Positions 9,990-19,735 of a stretch of DNA of 64,000 bases are shown piece after piece. Source of the stretch: Doryteuthis pealeii. Taxonomy: Eukaryota > Mollusca > Cephalopoda > Myopsida > Loliginidae. The number at the start of each line of letters is the position of its first letter. The stretch's first letter is position 1. The stretch is taken from NCBI GenBank assembly GCA_023376005.1, contig CM042176.1, positions 12,409,276-12,473,275 of the forward strand, read 5' to 3'. The translations under genes were made by a program, and so were the position numbers. The notes beneath the pieces were generated by a model, which worked only from the letters and a program-made list of their open reading frames with translations, did no database searches and was not told where the DNA came from.

Positions 9990-10480
9990 TAATACTAGGT
10001 TGGTTGGTTGGTTGGTTGGTTGGTCGGATTTTATGGCATGTCAACCCTTGTTGGGTTATTTTATGCCAACAACATTTTGTTTGACTCATTCTTGTTGATT
10101 ATTCCATTTTTTAAAAAAATTCAATTTTTTTAAACACATTTTAAAAAAATTCAATTTTGATCTATTTAACCATAGATGGAACCCTAGCAGATACTACCAC
10201 TCCGGTCAGGATGGACCTGGGAGTAATGCCGATGAAGGGGTACTCCACACTCCTCAAAATTCCAGAACTGGAACTTCACAATTAGATGCAGTTTAACGTC
10301 ATACCCAAGACACACAAAGAAACTCAGCCACCGCTTTCTAGCACATACATGATAAAAAGGGTTGGGGTTTGGCATAAGGACAATAGGATTGGGACAATCA
10401 TATAGGCACTAGGGCTTGATGTGACCAGCCAATTGATTGGAGGGAGCAGATACCAGGCCCAATACAAATAAGTAGAAACT
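9990..10480 (-). mobile_element. SINE-C with (AACC)n 3' tail
   Basis: On the minus strand the body runs gtatctgctccctccaatca, tcacatcaagccctagtgcc, ctagaaagcggtggctgag, ccaggtccatcctgaccgg and then ends in ggcataaaataacccaacaa, gggttgacatgcc and an (AACC)n tail (10,001-10,022 on the plus strand as GGTT). Short length, no ORF and a microsatellite tail mark it as a SINE-like retroelement. I see no convincing tRNA head. Right-arm copy 43,338-43,812; related copies at 24.0 and 28.3 kb. Confidence 0.65.
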
Positions 10481-10902
10481 CTGATACAAAAAATCTGTTG
10501 TAACTTGAGTATCAGAGTTAACAGAGAAATAATAGGAAGAAACACAATAAGTACTAAAGATAAGGAAAAAAAGGTTTACTAAGCAAGATACAAGGTGAAC
10601 AGTGTAATTAGCAATTGCTAGGTTGAATTAACAAGTTCAATGAGATTTCGTTGTTCTCTTGTGGGGATTAATAAAAATAAAATTAAACCAAATAAAAATA
10701 AATAAAACAAAAATAAAACCATTAGATTAAATATTCAAAAAATAAATAAAAGACACAAAAAGTAACAATTTCCCAGAAGGCCTCAGACAGTAAAACTTTT
10801 GGAGCATGTGCAGACCCCCGCTCCCTGAATTCTTAGCGCCAAAAAGGAATCTCTGCTTTTTTACCCCAAAACTTTTGAGGTTTCATCAGACTTTATTAGT
10901 AG
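10481..10902. other. HYDIN intron, AT-rich
   Basis: A-rich sequence (many aaataaaa runs, 10,668-10,760). The mirrored right-arm segment ends at the N gap exactly where the solo LTR begins here. No gene seen. Confidence 0.45.
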
Positions 10903-11337
10903 TGTGGGATTGTCTGCCCTTGTTTGGCTGGAAGAGTTATCTTCCCTTGTGTTTCTGTTTTTCCCCACCAGGCGCTCTGACTATTTAAGCAGGCAAGCGC
11001 CAAGTTTTAATTTTCTTTCTTCTCCAGGACTTGACGAACACACATGGGTTAGACAGTTTGTCTACATCCTTCTTGTGTGGGGGGTGAAACCCCCACACAG
11101 ACAATGTAATAAGTGACTTCGACTTATGGACTCTCCATAACTTTTATACTTCCATTTTGTATCTTGTCTCATATATGTGTTACTCCTATATCCTCCATGT
11201 TGTTTCTTATGTATCCGTTATATGTATCTTCTCCACATGCTGTCATGTATTAAAGTCCATTGTTATATTTAACACCCTTGGTCGGAGTTGTCTGTTCAAC
11301 TAACTATAATTAACATTATTACCTTTTGAACCCAACA
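10903..11337 (+). mobile_element. Solo LTR with target-site duplication
   Basis: A 435-bp unit begins TGTGGGATTG and ends AACCCAACA, is flanked by the four-base direct repeat gtag on both sides (10,899-10,902 and 11,338-11,341), and holds a TATA-like ctatttaagcaggc (about 10,980) followed by a polyadenylation-like attaaagtcc (about 11,249). TG...CA ends, a 4-bp duplication and promoter then poly-A order are the hallmarks of an LTR; no internal region is present. It sits in the HYDIN intron between the exons at 11.6 and 8.97 kb. The other arm's N gap starts at this boundary. Confidence 0.8.
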
Positions 11338-11513
11338 GTAGGAAAAGCAGATGATTCCATTCTCATTATCTAAGTACTATGTAACAGAGCGCAGATACCA
11401 AAAAGACTCTAGAAGAATAGAAATATGATAGCAAAGAATTTAAGAAGATGGCTATGAAAAAAACAAACCAACAAAGTTTAAGTTCAGAAAGAGGAAAAAA
11501 AAAATCTAATTAC

Positions 11514-11633
11514 CTTATCATTGTTCTTCAATATTAAAGGTACTTCATAAGTCTTAAATGGTTCATATTGTTGAAAAAATACTTCTGATGGATATGGCTG
11601 GAACAGAGGCTCGTCAATACTAACACCAGAAAC
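11514..11633 (-). CDS. HYDIN: HYDIN exon (third recognised)
   Basis: Encodes VSGVSIDEPLFQPYPSEVFF, QQYEPFKTYEVPLILKNNDK: the conserved PLFQPxPSExxFQxYxPxxxYEVPLxLxNxDK start of the first ASH-type domain of HYDIN. Acceptor ttttag (11,634-11,635), donor gtaatt at 11,513. It is 120 nt and phase 0 at both ends, so NNDK joins directly to VPRLIK of the next exon. No right-arm copy exists because the N gap removes this region, and the forward copy after 57.5 kb starts upstream of it. Confidence 0.95.
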
Positions 11634-11639
11634 CTAAAA

Positions 11640-11647
11640 AAAAAAAA

Positions 11648-11682
<35 letters not shown>

Positions 11683-12480
11683 GTGATAATACCCGGTCTG
11701 CACTCGCTGCACCTTCGTTGCACAATGTCTATGACCCCAACATTGTAATATTCTGTGCTGGCCGATTCGAAGGTCACGAGACAGAGACAGGTTCACAAGG
11801 ATAAAAAAAGACACACAACACAAAGTTTGATAACAGTTTGATAAATGGAAGAGGAAGTTGTGACACTTTGTGCAGTTTGTGGTTGAGTAGTGTACACTTA
11901 GGTTTCTGTCAGCTGGCAAGAAAGTTTTTTTAACTCCAAGTTGATTACTGGCTTCACTGATGTGGATCCCTGTCTATTTTCTATCTTTGCTGCTACTGAG
12001 ACAACACTATCACACTGACTGCTGGTCTGAAAATAACCTCAAGGACCTGAGCTGGCCGAATATATGTAAACTACACCCCCACACAGCCCCATGGATTTGA
12101 CCACCCAAATCCTCAGCACTTAATTTCTTCTCAGACTTTTTGTCTACAATCTCTCTTTAAAGTGATAGCCATTATTTTTTTTCAGACTCATTGTCTCCAT
12201 TTTTCAGACCATTAATTCCCTCAAAAGAGATTTTCTCATAAAAAACAGCTTTTTCTCTTAAAACATAGATACCTAAAGATATTATCTCTAACTAGCTTAA
12301 CTTCATGGTGGCCATTTAATTCTCTTAAACTTTACTGCCTAAACCTTTGTGTCCTTAAAGGACAAACACCTACCCATATACATATGCCTGGGCTGAACAC
12401 ATTTTATTTTTCCTTTTTTTTTTCTGACTTAATCATAGTGTCATAATAATAATAATAATGATAATAATAATAAAAAAAGT
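11640..12480. other. HYDIN intron with microsatellites
   Basis: Contains (TAA)n at 11,655-11,684 and (TAA)n/(TAATGA)n near 12,446-12,470. The interval 11,690-12,140 looks like a dispersed repeat (gcactcgctgcaccttcgtt, gatttgaccacccaaatcct) but I cannot name it. Open frames over the microsatellites are not genes. Confidence 0.45.
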
Positions 12481-12484
12481 AAAG

Positions 12485-12728
12485 TAATCGTCAGAGTGAT
12501 CTAAAGTCAGCATCAGCCAAACAGTGAGGGAATCTATCCCCTTTTCACTAGCGTTAGACCAAGGAGACTGTTTTGACGTCTGAGGCAGAGTGCCCTATTT
12601 ACCATCAGCTCCTCACTTTACTGCACAGATCCCTGTGCTACTCATACACTGAGTTGGTGAGGGCCGGTATCAAACCCAGAACCTTGTGGCTCCTAGTTGG
12701 ACGCTCTACCGACTGAGCTAAACTTGCC
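12485..12728 (-). mobile_element. SINE-A, tRNA-derived, full-length copy
   Basis: Minus strand begins ggcaagtttagctcagtcgg with A-box and a B-box-like gggtttgataccggcc, followed by the SINE-A body with agcacagggatctgtgc and ctagtgaaaaggggatag. The (AAG)n microsatellite at 12,729-12,768 abuts the head. Confidence 0.8.
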
Positions 12729-12779
12729 AAGAAGAAGAAGAAGAAGAAAGAAGAAGAAGAAGAAGAAAGATAATATATA

Positions 12780-13655
12780 TCACTGTGTATGAAATTTACA
12801 TTCAAATATACCAACTCCTGTGGTAGAAATGTAGTAGAACTTTATATTCTCACTGATAGAAAATTAAGAAATATAAACAACCAACACAATGAGTACTACC
12901 TATGTCCCATAATATTTGGTACATTTAGTGTATGGAATTTATATATAAATGTACCAACCTTTATGGTACAAATGAAGTTCAACTTTTTATTCTCTTTGAT
13001 ATAAAATTTAAAAAATACACAATTAAGCAATCAACACAATAGAGTAAAGTAATGTATAAAATAAAGTACTACATCTGTCCTATAATGGTTGGTACATTTA
13101 GTGAATTCTGATGCCCATATAGAATTTTAAATAAAACTCCATGTTATGTGTGTTCTTCTCATATTCATTTTTTGTAAAAATAATGATTCAAAAATAAATT
13201 ATAAGATTTTTAAAATAGGGAGTTACTTTAAAATCCCCCTGTAGATATGAGTGGGATTAAAAAAATGCAAAGTTATTTGACGGCATATAAGACAATTCAG
13301 CAATTCAGCAGGTCAGATTCAGGAAAAAAACGTTTTAGTGTATTTAAGCATATTGTTGAAAACAGTCTAGCTGTGCATTACACAAGCAGAAACATAGCTG
13401 TATAAAAGCAATTTGTCAGTTTAGGGTAGGTAAAAGTACTGAGTGTAAGCTGGGTTAGTGAGCATCATAGAGAAGATTAGCCTAGGCCTATTGGAGGTCT
13501 CAAACCTCACATACGATGTATAAGATGCAGGGCAATTTTTTGAGCCAAAATTTTTGAAAAAAAGTGTGTTCTATATGCCGTCAAATATGGTAATAAAAAC
13601 ATTTGGTTATTAAAATAAAGAAAAAAAGCTAAAAAAACTGTTGTAAAGATTGTAC
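12780..13655. other. HYDIN intron with a two-unit direct repeat
   Basis: Two imperfect tandem units of about 170 bp lie between 12,800 and 13,110 (phrases aatatttggtacatttagtg / ataatggttggtacatttagtg and aaccaacacaatgagtacta / caatcaacacaatagagtaa). The rest, 13,150-13,640, is AT-rich without recognised features. Confidence 0.5.
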
Positions 13656-13781
13656 TTTTTGATAAGTGGTTTCTCCCATATCAAGGAGTTCTATTTTCTG
13701 GGGTATCCTCATGGTGTGTGTATTCGCCAACCTCTGTTTCGTCGTCATAGAAATCATCTGGAAAAATGTACTTGGGATGAG
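13656..13781 (-). CDS. HYDIN: HYDIN exon (second recognised)
   Basis: Encodes LIPSTFFQMISMTTKQRLAN, THTMRIPQKIELLDMGETTY and QK: the PSxFxxxMSxTTxQRLAxTxxMRxPxxxxLLDMxETTxQK segment near the N terminus of HYDIN. Acceptor ttttgcag at 13,782-13,783, donor gtacaa at 13,655. It is 126 nt, phase 0 at both ends, linking EDVP of the previous exon to VSGVS of the next. A damaged, truncated forward copy lies at 57,465-57,575. Confidence 0.95.
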
Positions 13782-13998
13782 CTGCAAAAGATATACAATA
13801 TTAATGGATTATATCTTCATAAAAATATACTGTTTTATTTATTCATTTATTGTTATTTATATATCTATTTATTGTTCATGTTATTTTTAGTGTTGAATAA
13901 TTTTGATATTTCGGACTGTTGTCTCATCTTTATTGTGTATAAACACAACATTCATGTTATAACAGAAATAGATATCTCTCTTGATTCACAAATTTTAC

Positions 13999-14499
13999 GG
14001 TAATTTATGAGGAAGTGCGTCCCGGTCTCCTGCCTCAAAAATTGCTACCTGGTGACTATCAAATAAAACCCCAGCTCGTCGTAATTCTTGTTTATTTATC
14101 GTAATTTGTCATAATTCTTGTTTAGATATGAAGATGGATATATAGTTTTGAATAGACTGAGATAGATAGGTAGATAAACAAACAAAATAATATAGATATA
14201 TATGAACAAATGGAGATAGATAGATATTTTCAACAAGTAAATGTATTTGGGGGGGGTCGCTTCTTTTTTGTCGTAATTCTTGTTTATTTAAACTAAAAAC
14301 AAGACATTAAACAAACATGAATAAAAGAAAATCTTAGTATTTAAAGTAATATAGATAAATATGAATAAATTGAGATAGATAGATAGATAGATATGAAGAT
14401 GGATAGTTTTGAATAGACTGAGCTGGGTCGTTATTTTAATAGTCACCGGGTAGCAATTTTTGAGGCAGGAGACCGGGACGCACTTCCTCATAAATTACC
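13999..14499. mobile_element. Foldback element FB-D, second subtype
   Basis: Inverted ends gtaatttatgaggaagtgcg, tcccggtctcctgcctcaaa, aattgctacc at the left and their complement at 14,440-14,499. The interior is AT-rich with gatagatagat microsatellite. It shares the CCGGTCTCCTGCCT core with the elements at 3,676 and 17,561. Damaged copy at about 57,811-58,329. Confidence 0.8.
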
Positions 14500-15447
14500 A
14501 ATTTTACTAGCACAATACATTCACTCATCAACAAAACAAATTAGAAAGAAAAACAAAAACACTTCAGAATAGAACCTAAGCTATTGAGAAATGTAACATC
14601 AAACGGATGTTGACCCGACAGTAGCTCTAAAGGAAATGAACAAAACAAGTGTTCCACGCATAGGCTTCACACAAATTTTATAAACAATCAAAAATATCCC
14701 TTACTATTTAACGTTTTTCAACCAATCATAAATTTTCCCCACCAAATCTTTCAAAGTGAATCTCAAGCAATTGATAACTACAAAAACACTCACTTAAATT
14801 CCATATGACAGTTGACTATCAGAGTTGGCACAGAGCGTAGCTCCTACCAGGGCAAGATCAAAGGACCACCATACCTCCGACCCCCCCCCCCCCCCCCCCC
14901 CCCGTGTCTCACAGAACCAATTCATCAGCCAGAACAGACTTCCAATCAAGTCTGAATCAGCTAACAAAGAAAAAGACTTTCAACCCCACACTTTCCAACA
15001 TTTCACCAAGCGAAGAAAGAATTATCACCTCAACAATTCCAGCTTTTGTTTATTTTCTAAATAAACGAAATTAATCCAATTTTTCTCGTCCATTTTTCTT
15101 TTGCTACCATACGCTTGCTTGTGATATTTCATTCAGGTCACAGTAACCTCGAGCTCTGTTCAGGTGATGTTTTTTTAATTTATCTTAAAATAAGTAATCT
15201 TCAGATGATTACCCATGAATTCAAACATGGTTTCTGAGCTAAAATCATTACCACCCATTCAAGGTTGCTCCAAGCAGCATAAATGCTAACAGATTTATTG
15301 AAAAGAAATGTAATTAGATATAGAAAAATTTCCTTCTTCTAAATGGATTGTTCTGCCAAAGCTAAAGATTGGAATCTGCCCTACTATTTTATCATTTGCT
15401 GGAGAAAGAAGAGATGAATACAGCCTCATTCAGGATTTAAACTTTTT
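14500..15447. other. HYDIN intron, mostly unassigned
   Basis: A 23-base poly-C run at 14,881-14,903 precedes cgtgtctcacagaaccaatt. The phrase cagagcgtagctcctaccag (about 14,831) resembles the head of a dispersed element. No exon supported. Confidence 0.4.
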
Positions 15448-15684
15448 GGACCATATGACCTTTAGGCACCCCTTTTTGATTCTCGATTAAAAAAGGACAT
15501 GTTTTTCATTTACACCATCAATATCCGGTTGTTTTAACAGACGATTTTTAGATTTTGTTTTTTAAATTATAAAACTAACCCTAACCCTAACCTCTAACAA
15601 ACAATTGGATATTGACGGTGTAAATGAAAAACATGTCCTTTCTTAATCGAGATCAAAAAGGGGTGCCTAAAGGTCATATGGTCC
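15448..15684. mobile_element. Foldback element FB-A
   Basis: Ends ggaccatatgacctttaggc / gcctaaaggtcatatggtcc with inner gatctcgattaa-type inverted repeats and a short core aactaaccctaaccctaacc at 15,577-15,596. About 237 bp. Same family as 8,535-8,797. Copied forward at 59,273-59,506. Confidence 0.88.
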
Positions 15685-16897
15685 AACTTTTTTTTTCATA
15701 AAGTCCATTTTATTTGATGATAACCATTACAACACAATATCATAAATGACACTGTTCTGTTATTGGGCCCAAAAAAAAAGGATCTTTTGGGTATGACAGT
15801 TCTGGAGTGAGAAAATGGGATTTTATAGAGAGTATGATAGGGCGATAGAGGATGAGATAGAAAAAATTAAGTGAAAGCATAGTGTCAGTGTATTTAAATT
15901 AAATGGACTATAACTCGGACGACGTGTTAGGGTTTAAGAAGCCATCTTTATTCTGTGTCAGCAATGTGCCCAGACCAAGGGCAGTAACTCTTAAGGGTTC
16001 AATAACACCACATCCCACTTTTCACAAAATATTTTTTCTTATTATTTCTTATTAGTTTCATTTAAGTTGCATAAAACACAAGAAATAAAAATATAACTTT
16101 TCAGTTGTGTTCACATAGATTTTTCATTTCTTTTTTTTTCCTACATATTTATATGTAAAGTAATATAAAAATTAAAAGAAATATTCTTTTTTTTTGTGTC
16201 CATACAAGGATTTTCTTTTTGATAAGAAATTCACAAACTGAGAAAAAAAATGTTTTTGTTCTGTTTCATTCACTGTATCTTGCCAGATTTAGTTGTTTTA
16301 TTTTCTGTTCTGTTAGAGCGTGTATGTGATTCCTGTGGGACATGATAATTGCTAGTTTGGGATGGGATATTCAGTATTTTTTTTGATTATTTTTTGATGG
16401 GTTGGTTTCCACTCTGGTTGGTATGATCTCTGGTGGATACCTAGTTGCTGTAGATGGATCTTCCTCAGGTGTTTTCGATTCCTGAGGAGGACCTGTCCAG
16501 ATGGGTTTTAATGATATAGGACCTTGGCTCCGTGCATGTCTGTGTGACAACTGCTGGGCTCCATCTATTTGTGTCCTTGTCATGCATCTAACACGCTGTC
16601 CTATTTGGATATCAGGTAGATCATATGCTGATCATAGTATGCTTTTTGTTCAGCTTGTCTCTTGTACAAGTGGGCTGATATCTCTGCTTTTTTTGCATTG
16701 TGGTTAGTACATTTTACTGGAATGTTGCTAACTAATTTCCTGTTGAAAGATAGTGTGTAGGAGAGAGACAGAGAGACAGAAAGACAGAGAGAGGGAGGGG
16801 GAAGGGGAAAGAGAGGTAGTAAGATGATTTTTTAAATAAGAAAAATAGCACTGTACTGTATTAAAAACATAATAAAATAGAATGTAAGGAATTATGG
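15685..16897. other. HYDIN intron, AT-rich, with GA-rich microsatellite
   Basis: GA-rich (gagagacagagagacag...) tract at 16,758-16,815. The stretch 16,430-16,720 (cctgaggaggacctgtccag, ccatctatttgtgtccttgt) on the minus strand resembles eroded retrotransposon coding sequence, but no family could be assigned. Confidence 0.4.
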
Positions 16898-17276
16898 GTT
16901 ATTTCCTAGTTGAGTAACATGAGTGACCGAGAAAAAACAAAACCCAAATTATTTATTTATTTTCCCATTAAACTAATCCTAAACCCCAACCTTAACCCTA
17001 ACCCTAAACCCTAACCTAACCCTTGTTGGACTTAAACTTTAAAAAAAGTTAAAATTAAAATTAACAGTTTTATTACAAAATTTGTGGGTTCTGTTTTTTT
17101 CTGGGTCTCCCTGTAATATTATGTTACTCAATTAGGGGGGGTTAGGGTTAGGATTTAGGGTTAGAGTTAGGGTTAGGGTTGGGGTTTAGGGTTAGTTTAA
17201 TGGGAAAATAAATAATTTGGGTTCTGTTTTTTCTGGGTCACCCTGTAATATCATGTTACTCAACTAGGAAATAACC
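16898..17276. mobile_element. Foldback element FB-B
   Basis: gttatttcctagttgagtaa at the left, complement at the right, with CCCTAA repeats (about 16,978-17,022) and GGGTTA repeats (about 17,142-17,192) in opposite orientation. The core has more telomere-like units than the other copies. It lies 64 bp from the donor of the first recognised HYDIN exon. Confidence 0.82.
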
Positions 17277-17339
17277 GAATTATGTGTTGTAATATGTTTT
17301 AATGTTTATTAAGTCTGTTTTATTTAGTTTGATACTTAC

Positions 17340-17486
17340 TGGAACATCTTCTGGTTCTTCTTTCAACAACTTAGGGTTTCTTGGAGGTGTCAATTTTGGG
17401 AAGACTGTACAGTTGATGGAATCATCTTTCCTTTGTATTTCAATAGACATTCTGCTTGATTTTTGTCTTCCAATCAAATTTAAAAG
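17340..17486 (-). CDS. HYDIN: HYDIN exon (first recognised), N-terminal region
   Basis: Encodes LLNLIGRQKSSRMSIEIQRK, DDSINCTVFPKLTPPRNPKL and LKEEPEDVP. The PxNPKLxKEEPEDVP wording followed in frame by the LIPSTF exon supports HYDIN N-terminal identity. Acceptor ttatttttctgggcag (17,487-17,488), donor gtaagt at 17,339. It is 147 nt, phase 0 at both ends. There is no start codon in the exon frame before the acceptor, so at least one more 5' exon must exist; a candidate lies at 23,094-23,155. A frameshifted copy is at 61,164-61,307. Confidence 0.88.
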
Positions 17487-17560
17487 CTGCCCAGAAAAAT
17501 AACAAAAACACTAAGTCTTGTTCATAACGACAAAATATTAGAGCGTATAAAAGATATCAG

Positions 17561-18070
17561 CACTATTCGCAGAGTTCCGTCTCGGCCTCCTGCTTTAAAA
17601 AACGCTAGTCAGTGATAGCTGAAAAAAACGTAAATGCGATATTTTACTCCCTCCAGTCCTTTTTCGACAAGTAAATGTAAATATTTTAACCCTCCCCCTC
17701 TTTAAAACATTTTTTCAGTATTTTTATTTTATTTTAATATATATATTTCCAACAATCAATTACAAATAAAAAATCAAAATATTTAGATATTCTTTTTTAA
17801 AAGTTTAAGTGAAGTCCCTAGCTGTTGTTTTTTATCGACAAATTATTTTTTTTTTTAGTGTTAAAAATAAGCCATATTTTTTATCGACAAGTAAATGTAA
17901 ATATTTATCCCCATCCCCCAAAATATTTTAAAGAGGGGGAGGGTTAAAATATTTACATTTACTTGTCGAAAAAAAACTGGAGTAGGTAAAATATCGCATT
18001 TACGTTTTTTCAGCTATCACTGGCTAGCGTTTTTTAAGGCAGGGGCTTCGGACGGAACTCTGCGAATAGT
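17561..18070. mobile_element. Foldback element FB-D, third subtype
   Basis: Ends cactattcgcagagttccgt and complement acggaactctgcgaatagt. The inverted repeats of about 150-180 bp continue through cggcctcctgctttaaaaaa, gcgatattttac and taaccctccccctctttaaa. The loop is AT-rich. It shares the CTCCTGC(C/T)TTAAAAA core with elements at 3,676 and 13,999. Confidence 0.85.
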
Positions 18071-18186
18071 ACCCTTTTACAAAACTACTTTCATGACTTC
18101 ACTATACTATTATTATCATCATCATTCCTATTATATATTAGTGTGTATCAAAAATAGTCTTTTTTTACAAACCTTTATTTCAAAGC

Positions 18187-18444
18187 TTATCTTATGTATA
18201 GCATCACCAATACACCCCTATTGAAGGTGAAAGTGACACCAATAGTAGTTGGGGCACTTGGAAAGGTATCCAAAAACTTAGAAAAAAGACTAGAAGAACT
18301 GGAAATCAGAGGAAGAATTGAGACCATGCAGACAACAGCATTGTTGAAATCAGCTGGAATACCCAGGAGAGTCCTGGATACCTGAGGAGGCTTGTTATCA
18401 CTCAAACTCCAGTAAAAGACTATCAGCTAAAGCTGGTGTGAAAA

Positions 18445-18445
<1 letters not shown>
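18187..18445 (+). mobile_element. LINE-C (R2/R4-like) 3'-terminal fragment
   Basis: The plus-strand frame reads VKVTPIVVGALGKVSKNLEK, RLEELEIRGRIETMQTTALL, KSAGIPRRVLDT and a stop. This is the C-terminal end of an R2/R4-like non-LTR retrotransposon ORF, and the same block ends the fragments at 20.3-20.5 and 55.2-55.4 kb. It is followed by a (CTA)n and (TAA)n tract (18,444-18,511). Only the 3' end is present. Confidence 0.75.
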
Positions 18446-18475
<30 letters not shown>

Positions 18476-18478
18476 ATG

Positions 18479-18512
<34 letters not shown>

Positions 18513-18515
18513 CTC

Positions 18516-18830
18516 AGAAGAACAAGAAAACTTCTAGAAACCAAGCTCTGTAGCAGAAATCTCATTAAGGGAATAAACACTTGGGCTGTCCCTCTCGTAA
18601 GATACTCTGGACCATTCCTAAAATGGACAAGAGAGAAGCTCTGACAGATGGACCAAAGGACAAAGAAATTTGTGACAATGCACAAGGCATTACACCTAGG
18701 AGATGACACAGACAGATTATATGTGCCAAGAAAAGAAGGAGGAAGGGGTCTCGCCAACATTGAAGATTGTGGAGAGGCAACAATCCACTTGAAGAATACA
18801 CTAATAAAAGTAAAAAAAAACAATAACAGC
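18516..18830 (+). mobile_element. LINE-C reverse-transcriptase thumb fragment
   Basis: The translation contains RNLIKGINTWAVPLVRYSGP, FLKWTREKL and, after one stop, QMDQRTKKFVTMHKALHLGD, DTDRLYVPRKEGGRGLANIE and D. This is the RT thumb region of R2/R4-like elements (NTWAxPLxRYSGPFLKWTxxEL...DRLYVxRKEGGRGLxxIED). One stop codon and later loss of frame make it a pseudogene. Forward copy at 62,315-62,620. Confidence 0.82.
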
Positions 18831-18904
18831 AGTCAGAAAAAGCAATTGCAACATATGGACAAACAGAAATACAACAAAACTATAAAACAAAATGTAACAG
18901 AGAG

Positions 18905-19230
18905 CACGGGGCAAGTGGCTGTGGGGGGGTGGTATAGCGAGTGACTCGAGATTGAACTGATAACCTCCTGATTATGAGTGGTGGAATTGCTGTCACTGCT
19001 GTTAGCTAAAGTGGTTCGGCCACCGAGAGAAATAAATGCCGAGGTGAATTCTCTCGAAGAGAACGTCTTTTCCAGTGGAGAGAATGGTGTGATGTGTTTT
19101 GATCTTAAAGTGAAGTGAACTCTTGACGGATGGTTTAAGAACTACTGTGAGTGTTGATGGCAGAATACTTTTTTTTCAGTTGAAGAAACTGATTATTGCG
19201 GTCGTCACTTGAAACTAACAACTAGAAGTT
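18905..19230 (-). mobile_element. SINE-D copy 1
   Basis: The minus strand holds a tRNA-like T-arm phrase (gttcaatctcgagtcactcg region) beside ataatcaggaggtt. The plus strand continues with ggccaccgagagaaataaat and gttgatggcagaatactttt. The whole unit recurs at 19,490-19,735, so a SINE-like element appears twice in direct orientation inside the split LINE-C. The head is too degenerate to name a parent tRNA. Confidence 0.55.
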
Positions 19231-19489
19231 ATTAAAGAAATGATGCATCTTATCTGTTATTAGTTTATTTACTGCTAGATAAAAAACTTTAAAAAACAAA
19301 AAACTAAGTGAACATCCTTCAAGTTACTGATTCCATAATTCTTTTAAATAGGAATACTTGATACCATATGATTTAAGTAGTTCAAGTATCAGTAGTGTAC
19401 AGGGCGAATGACGGAGGTGGGGACCGTGCAGTTGAGAATTCCCTGCCCCCAAGGACTAAGCGTGTCCGTGTATGTCTGGCCTTCTGTGA
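19231..19489. other. Spacer between SINE-D copies
   Basis: AT-rich followed by gcagttgagaattccctgcc and ccaaggactaagcgtgtccg. This last phrase also precedes the SINE-D copy at 62.7 kb and, in variant form, the sequence at 9.95 and 43.85 kb, so it belongs to the repeat family. Confidence 0.4.
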
Positions 19490-19735
19490 GGGGCATATAG
19501 CGAGTGACTCGAGATTGAACTCACAACCTCCTGATTATGAGTGGTGGAATTGCTGTCACCCCTGTTGGCTGAAGTGGTTCAGCCACTGAGAGAAATAAAT
19601 GCAGAAGTTGTGTGTTGTGTTTTGATCTTAAAATGAAGTGAAGTGAACTTTTGATGAATTGTGTAAGAACTACTGGGAGTGTTGATGGCAGAATACTTTT
19701 TTTCAATTGAAGAAACTGATTATTGCGGTTGGCAC
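19490..19735 (-). mobile_element. SINE-D copy 2
   Basis: Near-identical to 18,935-19,220: gtgactcgagattgaactca, cctgattatgagtggtgga, tggttcagccactgagag and the gttgatggcagaatactttt end. It inserts directly upstream of LINE-C coding sequence at 19,735. Forward copy at 63,365-63,600. Confidence 0.55.

Larger units (their letters stand above)
2525..10904 (+). repeat. Outer left arm of the inverted duplication
   Basis: Reverse complement of 42,919-51,177. The arms carry the same features in mirror order: LINE-B, foldback elements, four HYDIN exons, SINEs and a VNTR. Differences are substitutions plus a few larger indels rather than homopolymer slips: a 93-bp unit present twice here and three times in the other arm, and about 160 bp near 9,445-9,600 missing from the other arm. 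In the four HYDIN exons I count about seven synonymous differences and no amino-acid change. The likely reading is a second haplotype or paralogue. The left limit is a 2.1-kb presence/absence difference, and the right limit is the edge of the N gap in the other arm. Confidence 0.9.

Noticed and set aside
11620..11919. Open frames with poly-Y or poly-I runs
   Set aside because: Encoded by (TAA)n microsatellites; one overlaps the real HYDIN exon 3 in the wrong frame. The same applies to 18,473-18,823 and 62,209-62,751 on the minus strand.
13650..14003. Plus-strand 117-codon open frame beginning near HYDIN exon 2
   Set aside because: It is the antisense of HYDIN exon 2 followed by AT-rich intron; the minus-strand reading has correct splice sites, phase and family match.
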